Assembly (NCBI GenBank): GCA_941918925.1
Contig: OW799237.1
Coordinates: 88,385,015 to 88,449,014 of the forward strand
DNA: 64,000 bases
Direction: 5' to 3'
Source: Phyto melanocephala
Taxonomy: Eukaryota > Arthropoda > Insecta > Diptera > Rhinophoridae
The position numbers were made by a program, and so were the translations under genes. Each line of letters starts with the position of its first letter. Positions within the stretch are counted from its first letter, which is position 1. Below, piece after piece: positions 52,801 through 58,228 of this stretch. The notes beneath the pieces were generated by a model. The model ran no database searches. It was not told the DNA's origin and worked only from the letters and a program-made list of their open reading frames with translations.

Positions 52801-53626
52801 TTCTCACACAAATGGCACGCTATCAAGATGATCGCAATCAAAATGCAGGACAAAAATGGAAATTGCCACCGAATGGCCAACCCATATGTTTGTTTAGTGG
52901 CAATTTGACACCCTCGAAAACAGTTATACGACCGGATGATGACAGTGAGTATTAAACAGACAGATGAGAATACGCTTAAAAATAAATGTTCTAATCAAAA
53001 ATCTATTAACTCTGCAAATACCTTGGCATAGTGTGTAGATACATAAACATGAGTATGAATGTTTGTTGATATTTTTAATTTTCCATTTGCAGTCATATTC
53101 CGTGTCTATTGTGCTGACCACACATACTGCACTTTACGTTTTCCACTACATACGACAGCGGAAATAATAAAAGCCTGTGCTGCCGACAAGCTGCAATTGA
53201 ATCGTGGCCCCGAGGTTTTATGTTTGGCCGAGGTAAAGTCAAATGGTGAACGTTCTGTTTTTAAGGATAATGATGTCAGTATACCCACTGGCTTGAGTTT
53301 AAATGGACGCCTCTTTGTCTCTGTTAAAGATCATTTGGATGCATTGGTATGTCACATTCGATTGCGAACAACACAAAATAATTTGTCTAATTGTTTGCTC
53401 AATTGAATATTAATAATGTGTTGCTATTTTTGGTATTTTTCTCATTCATTTGCAGACACCGCTGCCAGAACAAGAAGGCCCAACGGAAGGCATTGAAATT
53501 GATTTGGAATTGCTGAGTACCAAAGAATTAGCATATTTTATTACTACATTTGACTGGGATCTATTTTGGGCCGTACACGAGTATGAGCTGTTGTATCATA
53601 CATTTGGACGTCATCACTTTGGCAAG
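7216..53626 (+). CDS. Epac: Epac, cAMP-activated Rap guanine nucleotide exchange factor (partial, 13 exons)
   Basis: Joining 7216-7851, 8120-8171, 21977-22080, 23388-23474, 32752-32893, 39026-39212, 40462-40607, 42394-42538, 45674-45850, 46001-46162, 52583-52944, 53093-53346 and 53456-53626 gives one open frame of 875 codons, with matching phases at every junction. Domain order follows the EPAC family: N-terminal extension (1-264), DEP (about 265-365), one cyclic-nucleotide-binding domain (about 403-550), REM (about 560-700), RA-like (735-818), then the start of the CDC25 catalytic domain (about 845 on). The cAMP pocket motif [14 protein letters not shown] has Lys where PKA has Glu, as in EPAC2. 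The protein should exchange GDP for GTP on Rap when cAMP binds. No second N-terminal cAMP domain is visible, unlike vertebrate EPAC2. Roughly 200 C-terminal residues of catalytic domain are missing from the window. Confidence 0.93.
8120..8171 (+). CDS. Epac: Epac exon 2 (52 nt)
   Basis: The sequence tttctatag precedes it and a consensus donor G|gtaagt follows. The 52 bases encode a 17-residue peptide beginning [17 protein letters not shown] plus one base. This phase 1 end matches exon 3, which begins with GT to complete a Gly codon. It has no domain of its own. The 268-nt intron before it is short and the one after it is 13.8 kb. Confidence 0.72.
8637..8866. repeat. MITE with 28-bp terminal inverted repeats
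   Basis: The ends are exact reverse complements: tggcttggagctaaaagggc at 8637 continues to 8664, and its complement is at 8839-8866. The body is 230 bp, AT-rich and non-coding. I could not fix a target-site duplication. Confidence 0.72.
9773..10134. repeat. MITE with TCCCAGCAAAAAA ends
   Basis: It begins tcccagcaaaaaa and ends with the reverse complement ttttttgctggga, giving a 362-bp non-coding unit. Confidence 0.65.
11055..11350. repeat. MITE-like inverted repeat element
   Basis: The left sequence cggcatgttttttacatctg is matched in reverse complement by cagatgtaaaaaacatgtcg near 11321-11342. A third related word (acatgtcgtgtgt) lies inside. The ends diverge slightly, so it is older than the perfect-arm elements. 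Confidence 0.55.
11510..11819. repeat. MITE with AAACCCTTTAACG ends
   Basis: 13-bp exact inverted ends at 11510-11522 and 11807-11819. An internal segment near 11660-11698 reappears inverted just outside, at about 11885-11921, at roughly 85% identity. Confidence 0.55.
12765..13496 (+). repeat. mini-me/DINE-type element, full length
   Basis: It begins acaagtaacagtgctatatt with the hairpin ttcggccgtgccgaa and ends gtgaagggtataat. It is inverted relative to the copy at 1264 and has the same ordered blocks, including the GGCTCAGCTGGAATTCGATG block and a GTCY-like run. Confidence 0.8.
14898..15678 (+). pseudogene. Internally deleted relative of the long-TIR transposon gene
   Basis: The frame 14898-15191 encodes a Cys-rich N-terminus (CYICGEY, later CNTCC and DDCYFCLV) like that of the gene at 54619-56307. 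A second frame, 15211-15477, matches the other gene's C-terminus ([22 protein letters not shown]), followed by [12 protein letters not shown] in a shifted frame. About 350 central residues are missing between them. It is a deletion derivative of the same family with a frame break at 15478. The 3' piece also contains a tail absent from the other copy. Confidence 0.7.
15958..16480. repeat. MITE, family with AAACACATAGACG ends (copy 1)
   Basis: Ends 15958-15984 and 16454-16480 match at 26 of 27 positions in reverse complement. A second copy of the family is at 58229-58795. The middle is rich in TGCTG/CAGCA words. No coding sequence. Confidence 0.72.
16637..16856 (-). mobile_element. tRNA-derived SINE
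   Basis: Read on the minus strand, the head has an A-box-like TAGTAAGTAGTG and a B box GAGTTCGATTCCC about 40 nt apart, as in tRNA promoters. A pyrimidine/AT-rich middle follows, and the 3' part carries ACAATGGACCGTAATGGTCT. The tRNA cannot fold fully, so it is a SINE rather than a tRNA gene. Confidence 0.68.
17717..18022 (-). pseudogene. Tc1-like transposase, C-terminal fragment
   Basis: The open piece holds the second catalytic Asp ([10 protein letters not shown]) and the final Glu in [11 protein letters not shown], spaced as in DD34E Tc1 transposases. It is the longest surviving part of the broken element and is out of frame with the upstream pieces. Confidence 0.88.
18125..18882. mobile_element. 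hAT-type MITE inserted in the Tc1 element
   Basis: It has 12-bp ends TAAGGTTGCCAT / TAGGGTTGCCAT and a perfect 8-bp duplication ACTATAGG at 18117-18124 and 18883-18890, both hAT hallmarks. Subterminal AAAAGAGGAC words repeat near both ends. Removing it with one ACTATAGG restores the Tc1 sequence. Confidence 0.85.
18962..19501 (-). mobile_element. Non-autonomous Helitron inserted in the Tc1 element
   Basis: On the minus strand it starts TCTATATATATAAAAG and ends CTTGGCTAG, and lies exactly between host A and T. Inside are three imperfect copies of a roughly 115-bp unit with gggcgtggcactgcccactt. Excising it rejoins Tc1 coding sequence, which gives good control over its borders. Confidence 0.78.
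19699..21212. repeat. Composite mini-me cluster inside the Tc1 element
   Basis: 19699-20223 is the 5' part of a minus-oriented element, with the run gtctgtccgtctgtccgtct. 20224-20990 is a complete plus-oriented element. 20991-21212 carries the block ggctcagctgggattcgatg in the plus sense but ends with gattcggcactgccgaat in the minus sense. So it is more than a simple insertion of one copy in another. Confidence 0.75.
21977..22080 (+). CDS. Epac: Epac exon 3, Gln/Pro-rich linker
   Basis: The acceptor is cttttag and the donor is ACAGAG|gtaaaa. The peptide runs [12 protein letters not shown] then a Ser/Pro-rich segment ending NPALPITE; it is a flexible linker before the DEP domain. The six Gln codons are mostly CAA, a simple repeat likely to vary in length. 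Phase in is 1, phase out is 0. Confidence 0.8.
22081..23387 (+). other. Epac: Epac intron 3
   Basis: 1307 nt with ordinary GT-AG ends. AT-rich, no recognised element. Confidence 0.8.
23388..23474 (+). CDS. Epac: Epac exon 4, start of DEP domain
   Basis: It follows tcttttacag and ends AGAAAA|gtaagt, with 29 codons in phase 0. It encodes [18 protein letters not shown] and ends LKDRK, corresponding to the segment of EPAC proteins in which a helix with a conserved Arg/Lys pattern leads to RDRK at the start of the DEP fold. The DEP domain binds phosphatidic acid in family members and targets Epac to membranes. Confidence 0.9.
24048..24430. repeat. MITE with TGTGACAGCGCATAGAGAAA ends
   Basis: The outer about 35 bp of each end are reverse complements with one mismatch or so, and a third, degenerate copy of the end (gttaggtccctttctatttg) lies inside near 24244. 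The flanks are TA-rich, so any TA duplication cannot be told from background. 383 bp, non-coding. Confidence 0.75.
24551..24771. repeat. MITE with perfect 29-bp inverted ends
   Basis: Ends at 24551-24579 and 24743-24771 are exact reverse complements (outer bases AAGTCCAGCCTAAATTTATT). ACAT flanks it on both sides, a possible 4-bp target duplication. 221 bp, non-coding. Confidence 0.75.
25946..28143 (+). mobile_element. 5'-truncated non-LTR retrotransposon with intact RT/RNase H frame
   Basis: A 12-bp duplication TAATACGAAAAC (25934-25945 and 28144-28155) brackets it. The 3' end is a short CCTAA repeat run after a 140-nt trailer. The 5' cut lies inside the reverse transcriptase, so ORF1 and the endonuclease are missing. 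A degenerate 3' fragment of the same family is at about 34400-34551. Such complete duplications and an unbroken frame suggest recent insertion. Confidence 0.9.
25947..28001 (+). CDS. Reverse transcriptase-RNase H fragment of a LINE (I/LOA-like)
   Basis: 684 codons with no stop. [10 protein letters not shown] and [13 protein letters not shown] then CYADD (near residue 146) are RT motifs; the YADD box supplies catalytic Asp residues. RNase H follows: LYTDGSK (about 412), a FQAE Glu (about 450), TDSQS (about 475) and [15 protein letters not shown] (about 513), a complete DEDD-type set. A Cys/His tail (CRAC, HYLCHC) ends it. The combination of RT plus RNase H points to the I or LOA groups. The first Met is simply the one nearest the truncation; seven residues encoded upstream are host sequence. 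Confidence 0.9.
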   Translation: MERIVDGMVRRRLPGDSMRFGQHAYIKGRSTETALQEVVYHIERSFDLGVYTMGVFIDIEGAFNNVMTSSLIGSLENLGLSHVLIAWISNMLRNRWINCEANGVRRIDKVCRGTPQGGILSPLLWVTTIHSLLRILSNEGFKPICYADDVAILIRGTNPNSLCMRAMEALNISHNWAKERGLNVNPEKTEICLFTRKRKIPVHSYPIFRNKTIKIDKKVKYLGIVLDWRLSWKDHIECKVERAQRIWALCRRVIGSKWGLSPRMTHWLYTSVLRPTITYASLVWWASLEKKVNIKPLQKIQRQCCISICGAMRTTSTMAIENILSIWPIEIQVKYEAALAATRLMAIDEWLIREHKTRYQRITDILPMGNITELTCDKIPMRYENINCITIIPEEGEWDEIIRMGNTHGIDLYTDGSKIGDQTGMGLYDISRNRGKYFRLPDHNTIFQAEIMAITEGIKWIKETNSETPIRIFTDSQSVIKTLRKEKVESRNVLQCKSEINSYANCEHLEIIWIPSHHGLIGNEKADKLSKMGALLSTITLENAKPLKRFKDELKRWAMEEHVRKWQNTDVGKVTRTLWGDPNLGKSKEILRLSRPTLRKLTGVITGHTELRTHLARMGLSEETTCRACEEEDETLVHYLCHCPAFGHIRRENFTVDNMPNLEYLGNSNWRSIRRYIEGTGFLD
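29590..30651. mobile_element. hAT-like element with CCGGTTTT subterminal repeats
   Basis: It opens GGTGATCGACTCGGTTTT and closes with CGAATAATCGATCACC, which is inverted relative to the start. ACCGGTTTT words recur at least eight times within 150 bp of both ends, as in hAT subterminal binding sites. The middle has no open frame of note. I could not find an 8-bp duplication. Confidence 0.6.
30655..31035 (+). pseudogene. IS630/mariner-type transposase fragment
   Basis: Pieces in shifted frames include [38 protein letters not shown] and [15 protein letters not shown], covering the first and second catalytic Asp. The final acidic residue is lost, as the sequence turns into unrelated DNA at 31035. 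Confidence 0.82.
31408..32140 (-). repeat. mini-me/DINE-type element, full length
   Basis: It starts tatacccttcacacagtg, has a GTCTGTCNGTCT run near 31550-31600, the block catcgaatcccagctgagcc, then 230 bp of nearly pure A/T and the end gattcggcacggccgaat. Its internal part matches the plus-oriented copy at 20224 better than the copies at 1264 or 12765, so there are at least two subfamilies. Confidence 0.8.
32752..32893 (+). CDS. Epac: Epac exon 5, DEP core
   Basis: The acceptor is ctttttgtag and the donor is CATG|gtaaat (phase 1). The peptide includes [13 protein letters not shown] and [16 protein letters not shown], the most conserved DEP signature in EPAC proteins (ELVDW followed by a GMWQxLLExG helix). 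It is preceded by a 9.3-kb intron holding a LINE and two other large repeats. Confidence 0.96.
33303..34233 (-). pseudogene. IS630/mariner-type transposon with broken transposase
   Basis: The ends aaaggattctttaataagag and gcctgttgaaaaacccttt are inverted relatives. On the minus strand the frames carry [33 protein letters not shown] and a C-terminal [16 protein letters not shown]. Frameshifts, a stop and an internal deletion (the segment next to the helix-turn-helix part) break it. Confidence 0.82.
34400..34551 (+). repeat. 3' end fragment of the LINE family at 25946
   Basis: It shares gggcataagtatgtgtatac (the other copy reads gggcataggtgtatac), tgtttgggcttttt and the ending tttcaacctaacct with 27985-28140, at lower identity. 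Only the trailer remains. Confidence 0.65.
34690..36580 (+). pseudogene. IS630/mariner-type relic split by the foldback element
   Basis: Left of the insertion are fragments resembling the SDEAHF-containing middle domain; right of it, 36290-36580 reads [20 protein letters not shown] then a C-terminal remnant with stops. The foldback element lies between 34906 and 36265. Weak on the left side, clear on the right. Confidence 0.55.
34906..36265. mobile_element. Foldback-like element with long, internally repetitive arms
   Basis: The ends ATGTGAGATAAGGCCATGAT (34906) and its complement (to 36265) bound a near-palindrome centred at about 35690. The left arm has a 223-bp direct repeat (34941-35163, then 35164-35386) built of agataaagccat words, then a 158-bp GC-rich repeat (35391 and 35549) with aagcacggccgcaggccgc. 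The right arm carries the GC-rich unit twice inverted, but only part of the outer unit. No open frame. This is the architecture of FB-type foldback elements. Confidence 0.75.
37850..38480 (+). pseudogene. LINE RNase H relic
   Basis: Disjointed frames include [13 protein letters not shown] (near 37995), [12 protein letters not shown] near 38125 and [10 protein letters not shown] with [14 protein letters not shown] at 38290-38385, the order seen in RNase H and Cys-rich ends of jockey/R1-type LINEs. Multiple stops and shifts. Confidence 0.6.
39026..39212 (+). CDS. Epac: Epac exon 6, DEP end and linker to cAMP domain
   Basis: The acceptor is gcggaacag and the donor is AAACC|gtaagt. The peptide has [10 protein letters not shown], the last DEP strand, then an acidic/Ser linker and the family motif [13 protein letters not shown], which closely follows the GPDA-x-MRMILRKP motif of vertebrate EPACs. 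Phase in is 1 and phase out is 2. Confidence 0.95.
39213..40461 (+). other. Epac: Epac intron 6
   Basis: 1249 nt, mostly the diverged mini-me element at 39401-40086. Confidence 0.8.
39401..40086 (+). repeat. Diverged mini-me/DINE-type element (second subfamily)
   Basis: It starts aacaagcaagagcacaatat with the hairpin attcggctgtgccgaat and ends with cagaaagtatatactttat, then gatacttcgatgtgttacaa and gatgggtata. The latter words pair with the subfamily at 62987 (tttgtaacacatcgaaata). It contains ggcgttaaagtgggcgtacc but the GTCY run is lost. Confidence 0.7.
40462..40607 (+). CDS. Epac: Epac exon 7, start of cyclic-nucleotide-binding domain
   Basis: The acceptor is catttgcaag and the donor is ATCT|gtaagt. 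It encodes [20 protein letters not shown] and then [20 protein letters not shown], matching the N-terminal helices and first strand of the EPAC cAMP-binding domain. The split Leu codon is completed by exon 8. Confidence 0.96.
40608..42393 (+). other. Epac: Epac intron 7
   Basis: 1786 nt. A Helitron-like end (CTAGAAAATCCCGGCGCGCG, at 41500, preceded by A) is the only recognised element; its other border is not clear. Confidence 0.7.
42394..42538 (+). CDS. Epac: Epac exon 8, cAMP-binding beta barrel
   Basis: Two AG dinucleotides lie seven bases apart (gttcag|tattcag). Frame requires the first, giving [19 protein letters not shown], then the phosphate-binding cassette [11 protein letters not shown]. 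The Lys after FG replaces the Glu that contacts the ribose 2'-OH in PKA; this change is the known basis of EPAC's tolerance of 2'-O-modified cAMP. The donor is CCCAG|gtgagt, phase 2. Confidence 0.97.
43575..44508 (+). mobile_element. Non-autonomous Helitron with 142-bp tandem units
   Basis: Starts TCTATATATATAAAAATCAG after an A, and ends caccgggtattagCTTG before T (CTAG would be expected, so one change). It includes ggctggaccgatttccttga near its 5' end. Units of 142 bp beginning atagtgggcgtggc recur at 43985, 44127 and 44269, with diverged units on both sides (43857 and 44411). Confidence 0.72.
44509..44781 (+). mobile_element. Second Helitron-like element, head-to-tail with the first
   Basis: Starts tatatatataaataagttg right after the previous element's end, includes gcgtgaaccgattttgcttc, and ends cgggggGTTCGCTAG before T. 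Its 5' TC is not present, so the start is approximate. Confidence 0.55.
45674..45850 (+). CDS. Epac: Epac exon 9, end of cAMP domain and hinge
   Basis: The acceptor is cccttacag and the donor is TTCAA|gtaagc. It encodes [20 protein letters not shown] then [20 protein letters not shown] and DVLVLERV. This is the last strand, the hinge helix and the lid region that close over cAMP and carry the activation signal to the catalytic half. Confidence 0.97.
46001..46162 (+). CDS. Epac: Epac exon 10, start of REM (RasGEF-N) domain
   Basis: The acceptor is aacgtttag. The peptide starts [20 protein letters not shown] and ends [10 protein letters not shown] followed by TA. Read through, a TAA stop appears directly after the Asn codon and no GT donor is nearby. 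The sequence after 46162 is ATATCCTTTT, a U12-type 5' splice site. Splicing there restores the frame as [11 protein letters not shown]. Confidence 0.95.
46821..47408. repeat. hAT-like MITE with CGCCAAA subterminal words
   Basis: Ends CAGAGTTGTC and, in complement, CAGGGTTGTG. CGCCA words recur near both ends in both orientations. I found no convincing 8-bp duplication. Non-coding, lies within the U12 intron. Confidence 0.55.
47428..48095 (-). pseudogene. IS630/mariner-type transposon, internally deleted
   Basis: It shares end and coding sequence with the copy at 33303. On the minus strand an N-terminal piece ([21 protein letters not shown]) joins almost directly to the last third of the transposase; the middle, with the first Asp, is gone. 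The right inverted end is not recognised. Confidence 0.78.
48420..48620 (-). pseudogene. Possible antisense LINE RT remnant
   Basis: On the minus strand one frame reads [20 protein letters not shown], resembling the RT thumb-side xVKYLGxxxD region of LINEs. It is short and has stops on both sides. The sequence from 48620 to 50980 shows nothing else I recognise. Confidence 0.3.
50987..51349. repeat. Dispersed repeat, copy 1 (GCAGTG end)
   Basis: Matches 56759-57104 over most of its length: tctcagaaaaaagt, cacatcttctggtgtt, cagcgcatcaaaatccatat and an end gagcagtgtaat. The GCAGTG end resembles the ends of the large transposon at 53792. Non-coding. Confidence 0.7.
52583..52944 (+). CDS. Epac: Epac exon 11, rest of REM domain and linker
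   Basis: The exon starts directly after the AC of the U12 intron and ends GATGACA|gtgagt. It encodes [20 protein letters not shown] then [20 protein letters not shown], the helical REM core, followed by a linker with [16 protein letters not shown], and ends IRPDDD. The REM domain packs on the CDC25 domain and stabilises its catalytic hairpin. Confidence 0.96.
53093..53346 (+). CDS. Epac: Epac exon 12, RA-like (ubiquitin-fold) domain
   Basis: The acceptor is catttgcag and the donor is GCATTG|gtatgt. The 85-codon piece starts [20 protein letters not shown] and ends [17 protein letters not shown], aligning to the Ras-association-like fold of EPAC proteins that in vertebrate EPAC2 binds Ras-GTP. 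The intron before it is 148 nt. Confidence 0.97.
53456..53626 (+). CDS. Epac: Epac exon 13, start of CDC25-homology catalytic domain
   Basis: The acceptor is catttgcag and the donor is GGCAAG|gtgagt, phase 0. It encodes [20 protein letters not shown], then [20 protein letters not shown] and [14 protein letters not shown]. The linker and first catalytic helices are present. The following segment, which in the family begins with a TANLDLFLRRFNE-type helix, is not seen anywhere in 53627-64000, so the next main exon must lie beyond the window. Confidence 0.97.
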
Positions 53627-54618
53627 GTGAGTGAGTTTTTTTCTTTTTCAAACCATAAATAATGAAATAGTCTTTTTGCTTAACACACGGGGAGTTTTTT
53701 TTCGTTAATAGCAATTTTGTGACGGAAAAAAAATCTTAAGAGAAATAGCAAAAACATAATTAAAAATTGTTTGGTTTATACGCAGTAATAACACTGTGCA
53801 TGAAATTGACACTTTTTTTTCGTGACAAACTGGGCACCTAGCGTTTTAACATAATTCGGGTACGCCCACGGTGCCCACGGTTTTTTAAGATTGGCTCTGG
53901 TTTTCGAGATATACCGTTATTTCGAAAATGGAGGAGGTTGCACAACATATGTTCGCGTAACTCAAAAACGCTTTAGCTTATTGAAAAAAACTTAAAAAAC
54001 CGAAATTCCGCAATAAAATTTCCTTTAAGAAAAGTAAAACCTCTTTCATTTTTTTTTTTTTGAAAAAAAAATTAATTTTTTTATAAAAATTTCGAAATTT
54101 TTATTTTTTTAAAATTCATAAAAAATTGAAAAATTCAGCTAGGCTTCTAATTTTTTGCAGACATATAAAAAACAAAGCTGCAAACAAAACAAGCTATAAA
54201 CAATTAAAATATGTTTGCAACTTTTGATTTTATTCACAAAAGTCGACAAATTTTAATTAATCTAAGAATTTCATAAAACGCAACATTTGTATTGGGGCCC
54301 CCCTAAGGGATGGTGATAAAGGGAAAGTATAATTTAAGAAAATGTTAAGAACAAAAAACATTGGAGGTCGGTCATACATTTTATCCCCCTAGGAGTGAAT
54401 CCTAGGCCTTAGAAACAAATGATGGGAATGAAAAATAAAGTTGCGCAGGTGCAAAATAAGCTATTTGTGATTAAAGTCTCTCTACAACTTTTGATTTTTT
54501 CAGAAAAGATGAAATTTTTGAATTTTTTATATAACCAAACTAAAAATTTTTTGTTGTTAAGTAGTTTTTATTTAGAAATTTATTCTTCCTCCTCCTGCAG
54601 ATTCAAACAAATATCCCC

Positions 54619-56307
54619 TTATAGCGAATCAAGTTGTTTGCCGCTATACCAGTGTTCGAGCCTGGCTGTTACTTGGTGAAATCTCTCGCCATGTTCATCA
54701 GACTCGGCTGGTGATTGTTCATTAAATTTTGCGGCATGGCAATGCAAAAAATGTATTTTCAATGACATTCTAACGTTTAAGTTTTTAAATGCGGTTAGCA
54801 TATTTTTGATTAAAATTCGCCAGTTTTCAGACCGATGATTTCCTAATACATTTTCTATTACTGATTTCACACAATTCCAGGCCAATAGCTCGATATCATT
54901 CAATGCAACCTCAAATTGATGGTCCTTCATAAGACGGCGAATGTCCGGTCCATTAAGAATTCCTGTAAAATAGAAACATTATGAAATGAAATATAAATCT
55001 AATTTAATAAAGTAGTTAGAGTTCATACCTTCTTTTACTTTCATGCCGCTTAATCGTGGAAAAATTCGGTGCAAATCGGTAAAAGCAACACCATCTGGGC
55101 TCAATGCTTTTATAAAATTTTTTACAATACCCAGTTTGATGTGGAGTGGAGGAAGCAAAATCTTTTCCATCGACACAAGTGGTAATTCAATAACATTGTT
55201 TCTATGCAATTTGCTTTCCTCACGTAAAGCCCAATCCCGTGTATTGTACTGGTCGCCATCGAAACGCGTATTCCATAAGCACATGAAGCACATATTTTTA
55301 GTATAGCCCAATTGCATGCATCTTAAAAGAGCTACCACTTTTAAATCTGCGCATATTTTCCACTTGTGGTCTTCATATTTAATTAACTGTATTATTTTTT
55401 TCATTGATGCGTATGTCTCTTTAGTATTTGTGCTAAGTGCTATCGGAATAGGACTTTTTAAATTAGTGACATGTAGCAAAACTGCTTTTAAGCTACTTTT
55501 GGAAGAATCAATGAATAAGCGCCAATCTCCAGGATTATATTCATTTTGCATTGTTAAAACCAATCTGCGGATGTCAGTACAATACACGATAGAATTATTC
55601 TCAATAGATTTAAAAAAAGTCGTAAATCGTCTATGGCGATTGATAGCCCCGTATGTTTGTACACCTGGTGCTAAAATATTAGCTCGTTTTAACTCTTTTG
55701 CCAAGAGAATGCTCTGTCTTTGAGATAATTTTAGACGCCGTACCATTATATCCAGACGATCTTGCGTGATTTCATTGTGACTGCATGGAACCGTGATGCA
55801 TGACGGTTGATACATTGAAGTAGCTGAGCTATCCGCTTCAACAGAATGAATTATTGAGGGAATATGTTCTGTTGGTATATGGCTACCCGGAACAGTAATT
55901 TCATCAGAATGTGGCAGCGGAAATCGAGCATATGCTGTTTCAGTATAAGACATATAAGTCATTTTTCTTCTGTTTATACCCGCTGTATAATTTATGCACG
56001 CATAACACTCATCTTCAACATGAACTATGGGATCTCTCCAAATCATTGGAACACCAAATGGCATGGCGTCTCCATTTTTTTCCCACTTATTTAAATGGTA
56101 AATGCAGTGTGTACACACTATTGATGATGTCCAACTCTTACCATATATAACCCTTAAAGAAAAATATGATTCATACAAGGTACTTGTTTCAGTAGTGATT
56201 TTACGGCGACTTGGCATATTTTTATATTTCCCACACACATAACAAAAGTAATTAAACTTTTTACACGCCTCCATCTTAGATATTTCAATATAACTGTTTA
56301 GATACAA
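54619..56307 (-). CDS. Transposase-like protein, two exons, about 540 aa
   Basis: Exon 1 (56307-55029) and exon 2 (54962-54619) are joined by a 66-nt intron (gtatga...tttacag) that keeps the frame. The likely start is the Met at residue 12 (MEACKK). A zinc-binding-type module comes first (CYVCGKY, CTHC, ECYACIN). The middle has WRLFIDSSKSSLKAVLLHV and KWKICADLKVVALL, whose Asp residues could be catalytic, then LPPLHIKLGIVKNFIKAL. The C-terminus holds MSLKIHFLHCH and DEHGERFHQ. This set of motifs recurs in unnamed insect and cnidarian repeat proteins as I recall; I know no superfamily name. Catalytic roles are inference. Confidence 0.78.
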
Positions 56308-56488
56308 GACTGTCAGAGGCTTTAAAATTCACTAATCACTTTCGCAAGCACTTTCCATATGACAGTGAAGGGGTTGAGGAACTCTTATTTATACTGTAAT
56401 TGTTTTAATCAAAGTACCAGTCGAGACCTTCATGACCATGTTTTGTAAAAAAAAACCCAGGACGAATAATATTTCTAACTTTTCCAGG

Positions 56489-56705
56489 TGTAGATTTTAT
56501 TGTCAATTTACCGCAGGTACCCAATAATTTGAAATCACAGGTAATTGAAAAATACTATGTTATAATTTTTAATTCTAAGAACCATACAAAATACCGTTGT
56601 ACTTCAGTTCCATTACCTGCTCACCTAACGAAATGCTGTATCATATGTAAGGCTGGTTGCATTACAATATTGGGTACCTGCGGTAAATTGACAATAAAAT
56701 CTACA
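56489..56705. repeat. MITE with perfect 38-bp inverted ends
   Basis: 56489-56526 and 56668-56705 are exact reverse complements (outer bases TGTAGATTTTATTGTCAATT, inner CGCAGGTACCCAATA). 217 bp, non-coding, inside the long-TIR transposon upstream of its gene. Confidence 0.78.
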
Positions 56706-56758
56706 TTTTTTAACCGATTTTTATGGCTTGCGGCTTTTTTATTTTTAAGATAAGTAGT

Positions 56759-57104
56759 TCTCAGAAAAAAGTGCAAAATATTGAATATTTGCTTTATATT
56801 TTTTTTAATTATATTTTTAAATTGAAAAATATTACGAATTTGGCACGAAAAATTTTTTTTATCTCCATTAATTTTTAAATAATTCCAAAACGATAAGAGA
56901 TAGAGAAAACACATCTTCTGGTGTTTTACTTTTGAAAACCGAAACCTAATTTAGGGGAAAAAATTTGGCACGCCCATAAAAAAAATACCGATCTGATGGA
57001 AAAAAACCGATTACGGATTTGAGTTCAGCGCATCAAAATCCACATAGACCACATAGTTTTAATTAACGGGAAGAAAAAAAATTATTTTTTGTCGAGCAGT
57101 GTTA
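56759..57104. repeat. Dispersed repeat, copy 2 (GCAGTG end)
   Basis: Second copy of the repeat at 50987, ending gtcgagcagtgttat. It contains a segment (ggcacgcccataaaaaaaat to ccgattacgg) absent from copy 1 and lacks a piece present there. It abuts the right inverted repeat of the large transposon. Confidence 0.7.
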
Positions 57105-58228
57105 TTTATGGCTTGTTTTGTTTGCAGCTTTGTTTTTTATATGTCTGCAAAAAATTAGAAGCCTAGCTGAATTTTTCAATTTTTTATGAATTTTAAAAAA
57201 ATAAAAATTTCGAAATTTTGATAAAAAAATTAATTTTTTTTTCAAAAAAAAATTATTTTTCTCAAACGACTGCGAATATTAGAAAGAAGTTTTACTTTTC
57301 TTAAAGGAAATTTTATTGCGGAATTTCGGTTTTTTAAGTTTTTTCAATAAGCTAAAGCGTTTTTGAGTTACGCGAACATATGTTGTGCAACCTCCTCCAT
57401 TTTCGAAATAACGGTATATCTCGAAAACCAGAGCCAATCTTAAAAAACCGTGGGCACCACTGGATTCAGCGTACCCGAATTATGTTAAAACGCTAGGTGC
57501 CCGGCTTGTCTGTTTTTTCAACTAGCACAGTGTAATTAATCATATAATTCTACACCTTCTTTTATATCAAATATAGAAAAAAGGGGTTTATTAGAAAAAA
57601 TCTCATTATAATCGAAATTGCTCATATTACAGACATTTTCCAATTGAGACAATATTTCTTTTGTAATCATTTGCGTTTAATTACACTTTTGCGTATTTGC
57701 TGAACTAATGAGCTGTTTACGAGGCAGGTTATGAAGAAGTTGTTTTAAATAAGTTGGATTCATTAAATTCAAAAACATTAAAGAATGAAAGAAAATATTA
57801 AAAAAAAAAATTATAGTTTTGTTAATAAAATTTTTTCTGAAAATGGAACTGTTTAGCGAAAATTGCACTTTAAAGTAAATTGCTACATTTGAAAAATAAA
57901 TAGAATTTAATGTTAATTTTTTAAGAATTTTACAATTTTCGGCGAACCGCATTTTTTTTTTTACTATTTGTAATATTTTGTAATAATGTGATTATGTTAA
58001 ATTTTTAGTAAAAATTTAAATATTTATTAAAAAATTAAAAATTTTGGTAAATTAAAATTTTTGTCATTAAATTTTTATTTTTTGGTTTTTACTATTTTTT
58101 TACTGGATTTTACTGGAACGAACGCAATCTAGTAAAGTTCACAAAAAAGTGAATACTTTTGAGTAAACGAATGAACATAATGAAACGATTTTAAGTATTA
58201 CTAAAAAAGTATATATTACATTGTCATT

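Larger units (their letters stand above)
53792..57532 (-). mobile_element. Long-TIR DNA transposon of unassigned superfamily
   Basis: About 400-bp inverted ends run from 53792 to about 54200 and from about 57115 to 57532. They share, for example, gggcacctagcgttttaaca and ggaggaggttgcacaacata. The outermost bases are ACACTGTGC on both ends; TAA abuts CACTGTGC on each side, a possible 3-bp duplication. Inside is one two-exon gene. Between the gene and the right end lie two further repeats (56489-56705 and 56759-57104). Confidence 0.82.

Noticed and set aside
54619..56307. A host gene in the last Epac intron on the opposite strand
   Set aside because: The two-exon frame sits between 400-bp inverted repeats and has a degenerate relative at 14.9 kb, so it is better explained as part of a transposon.
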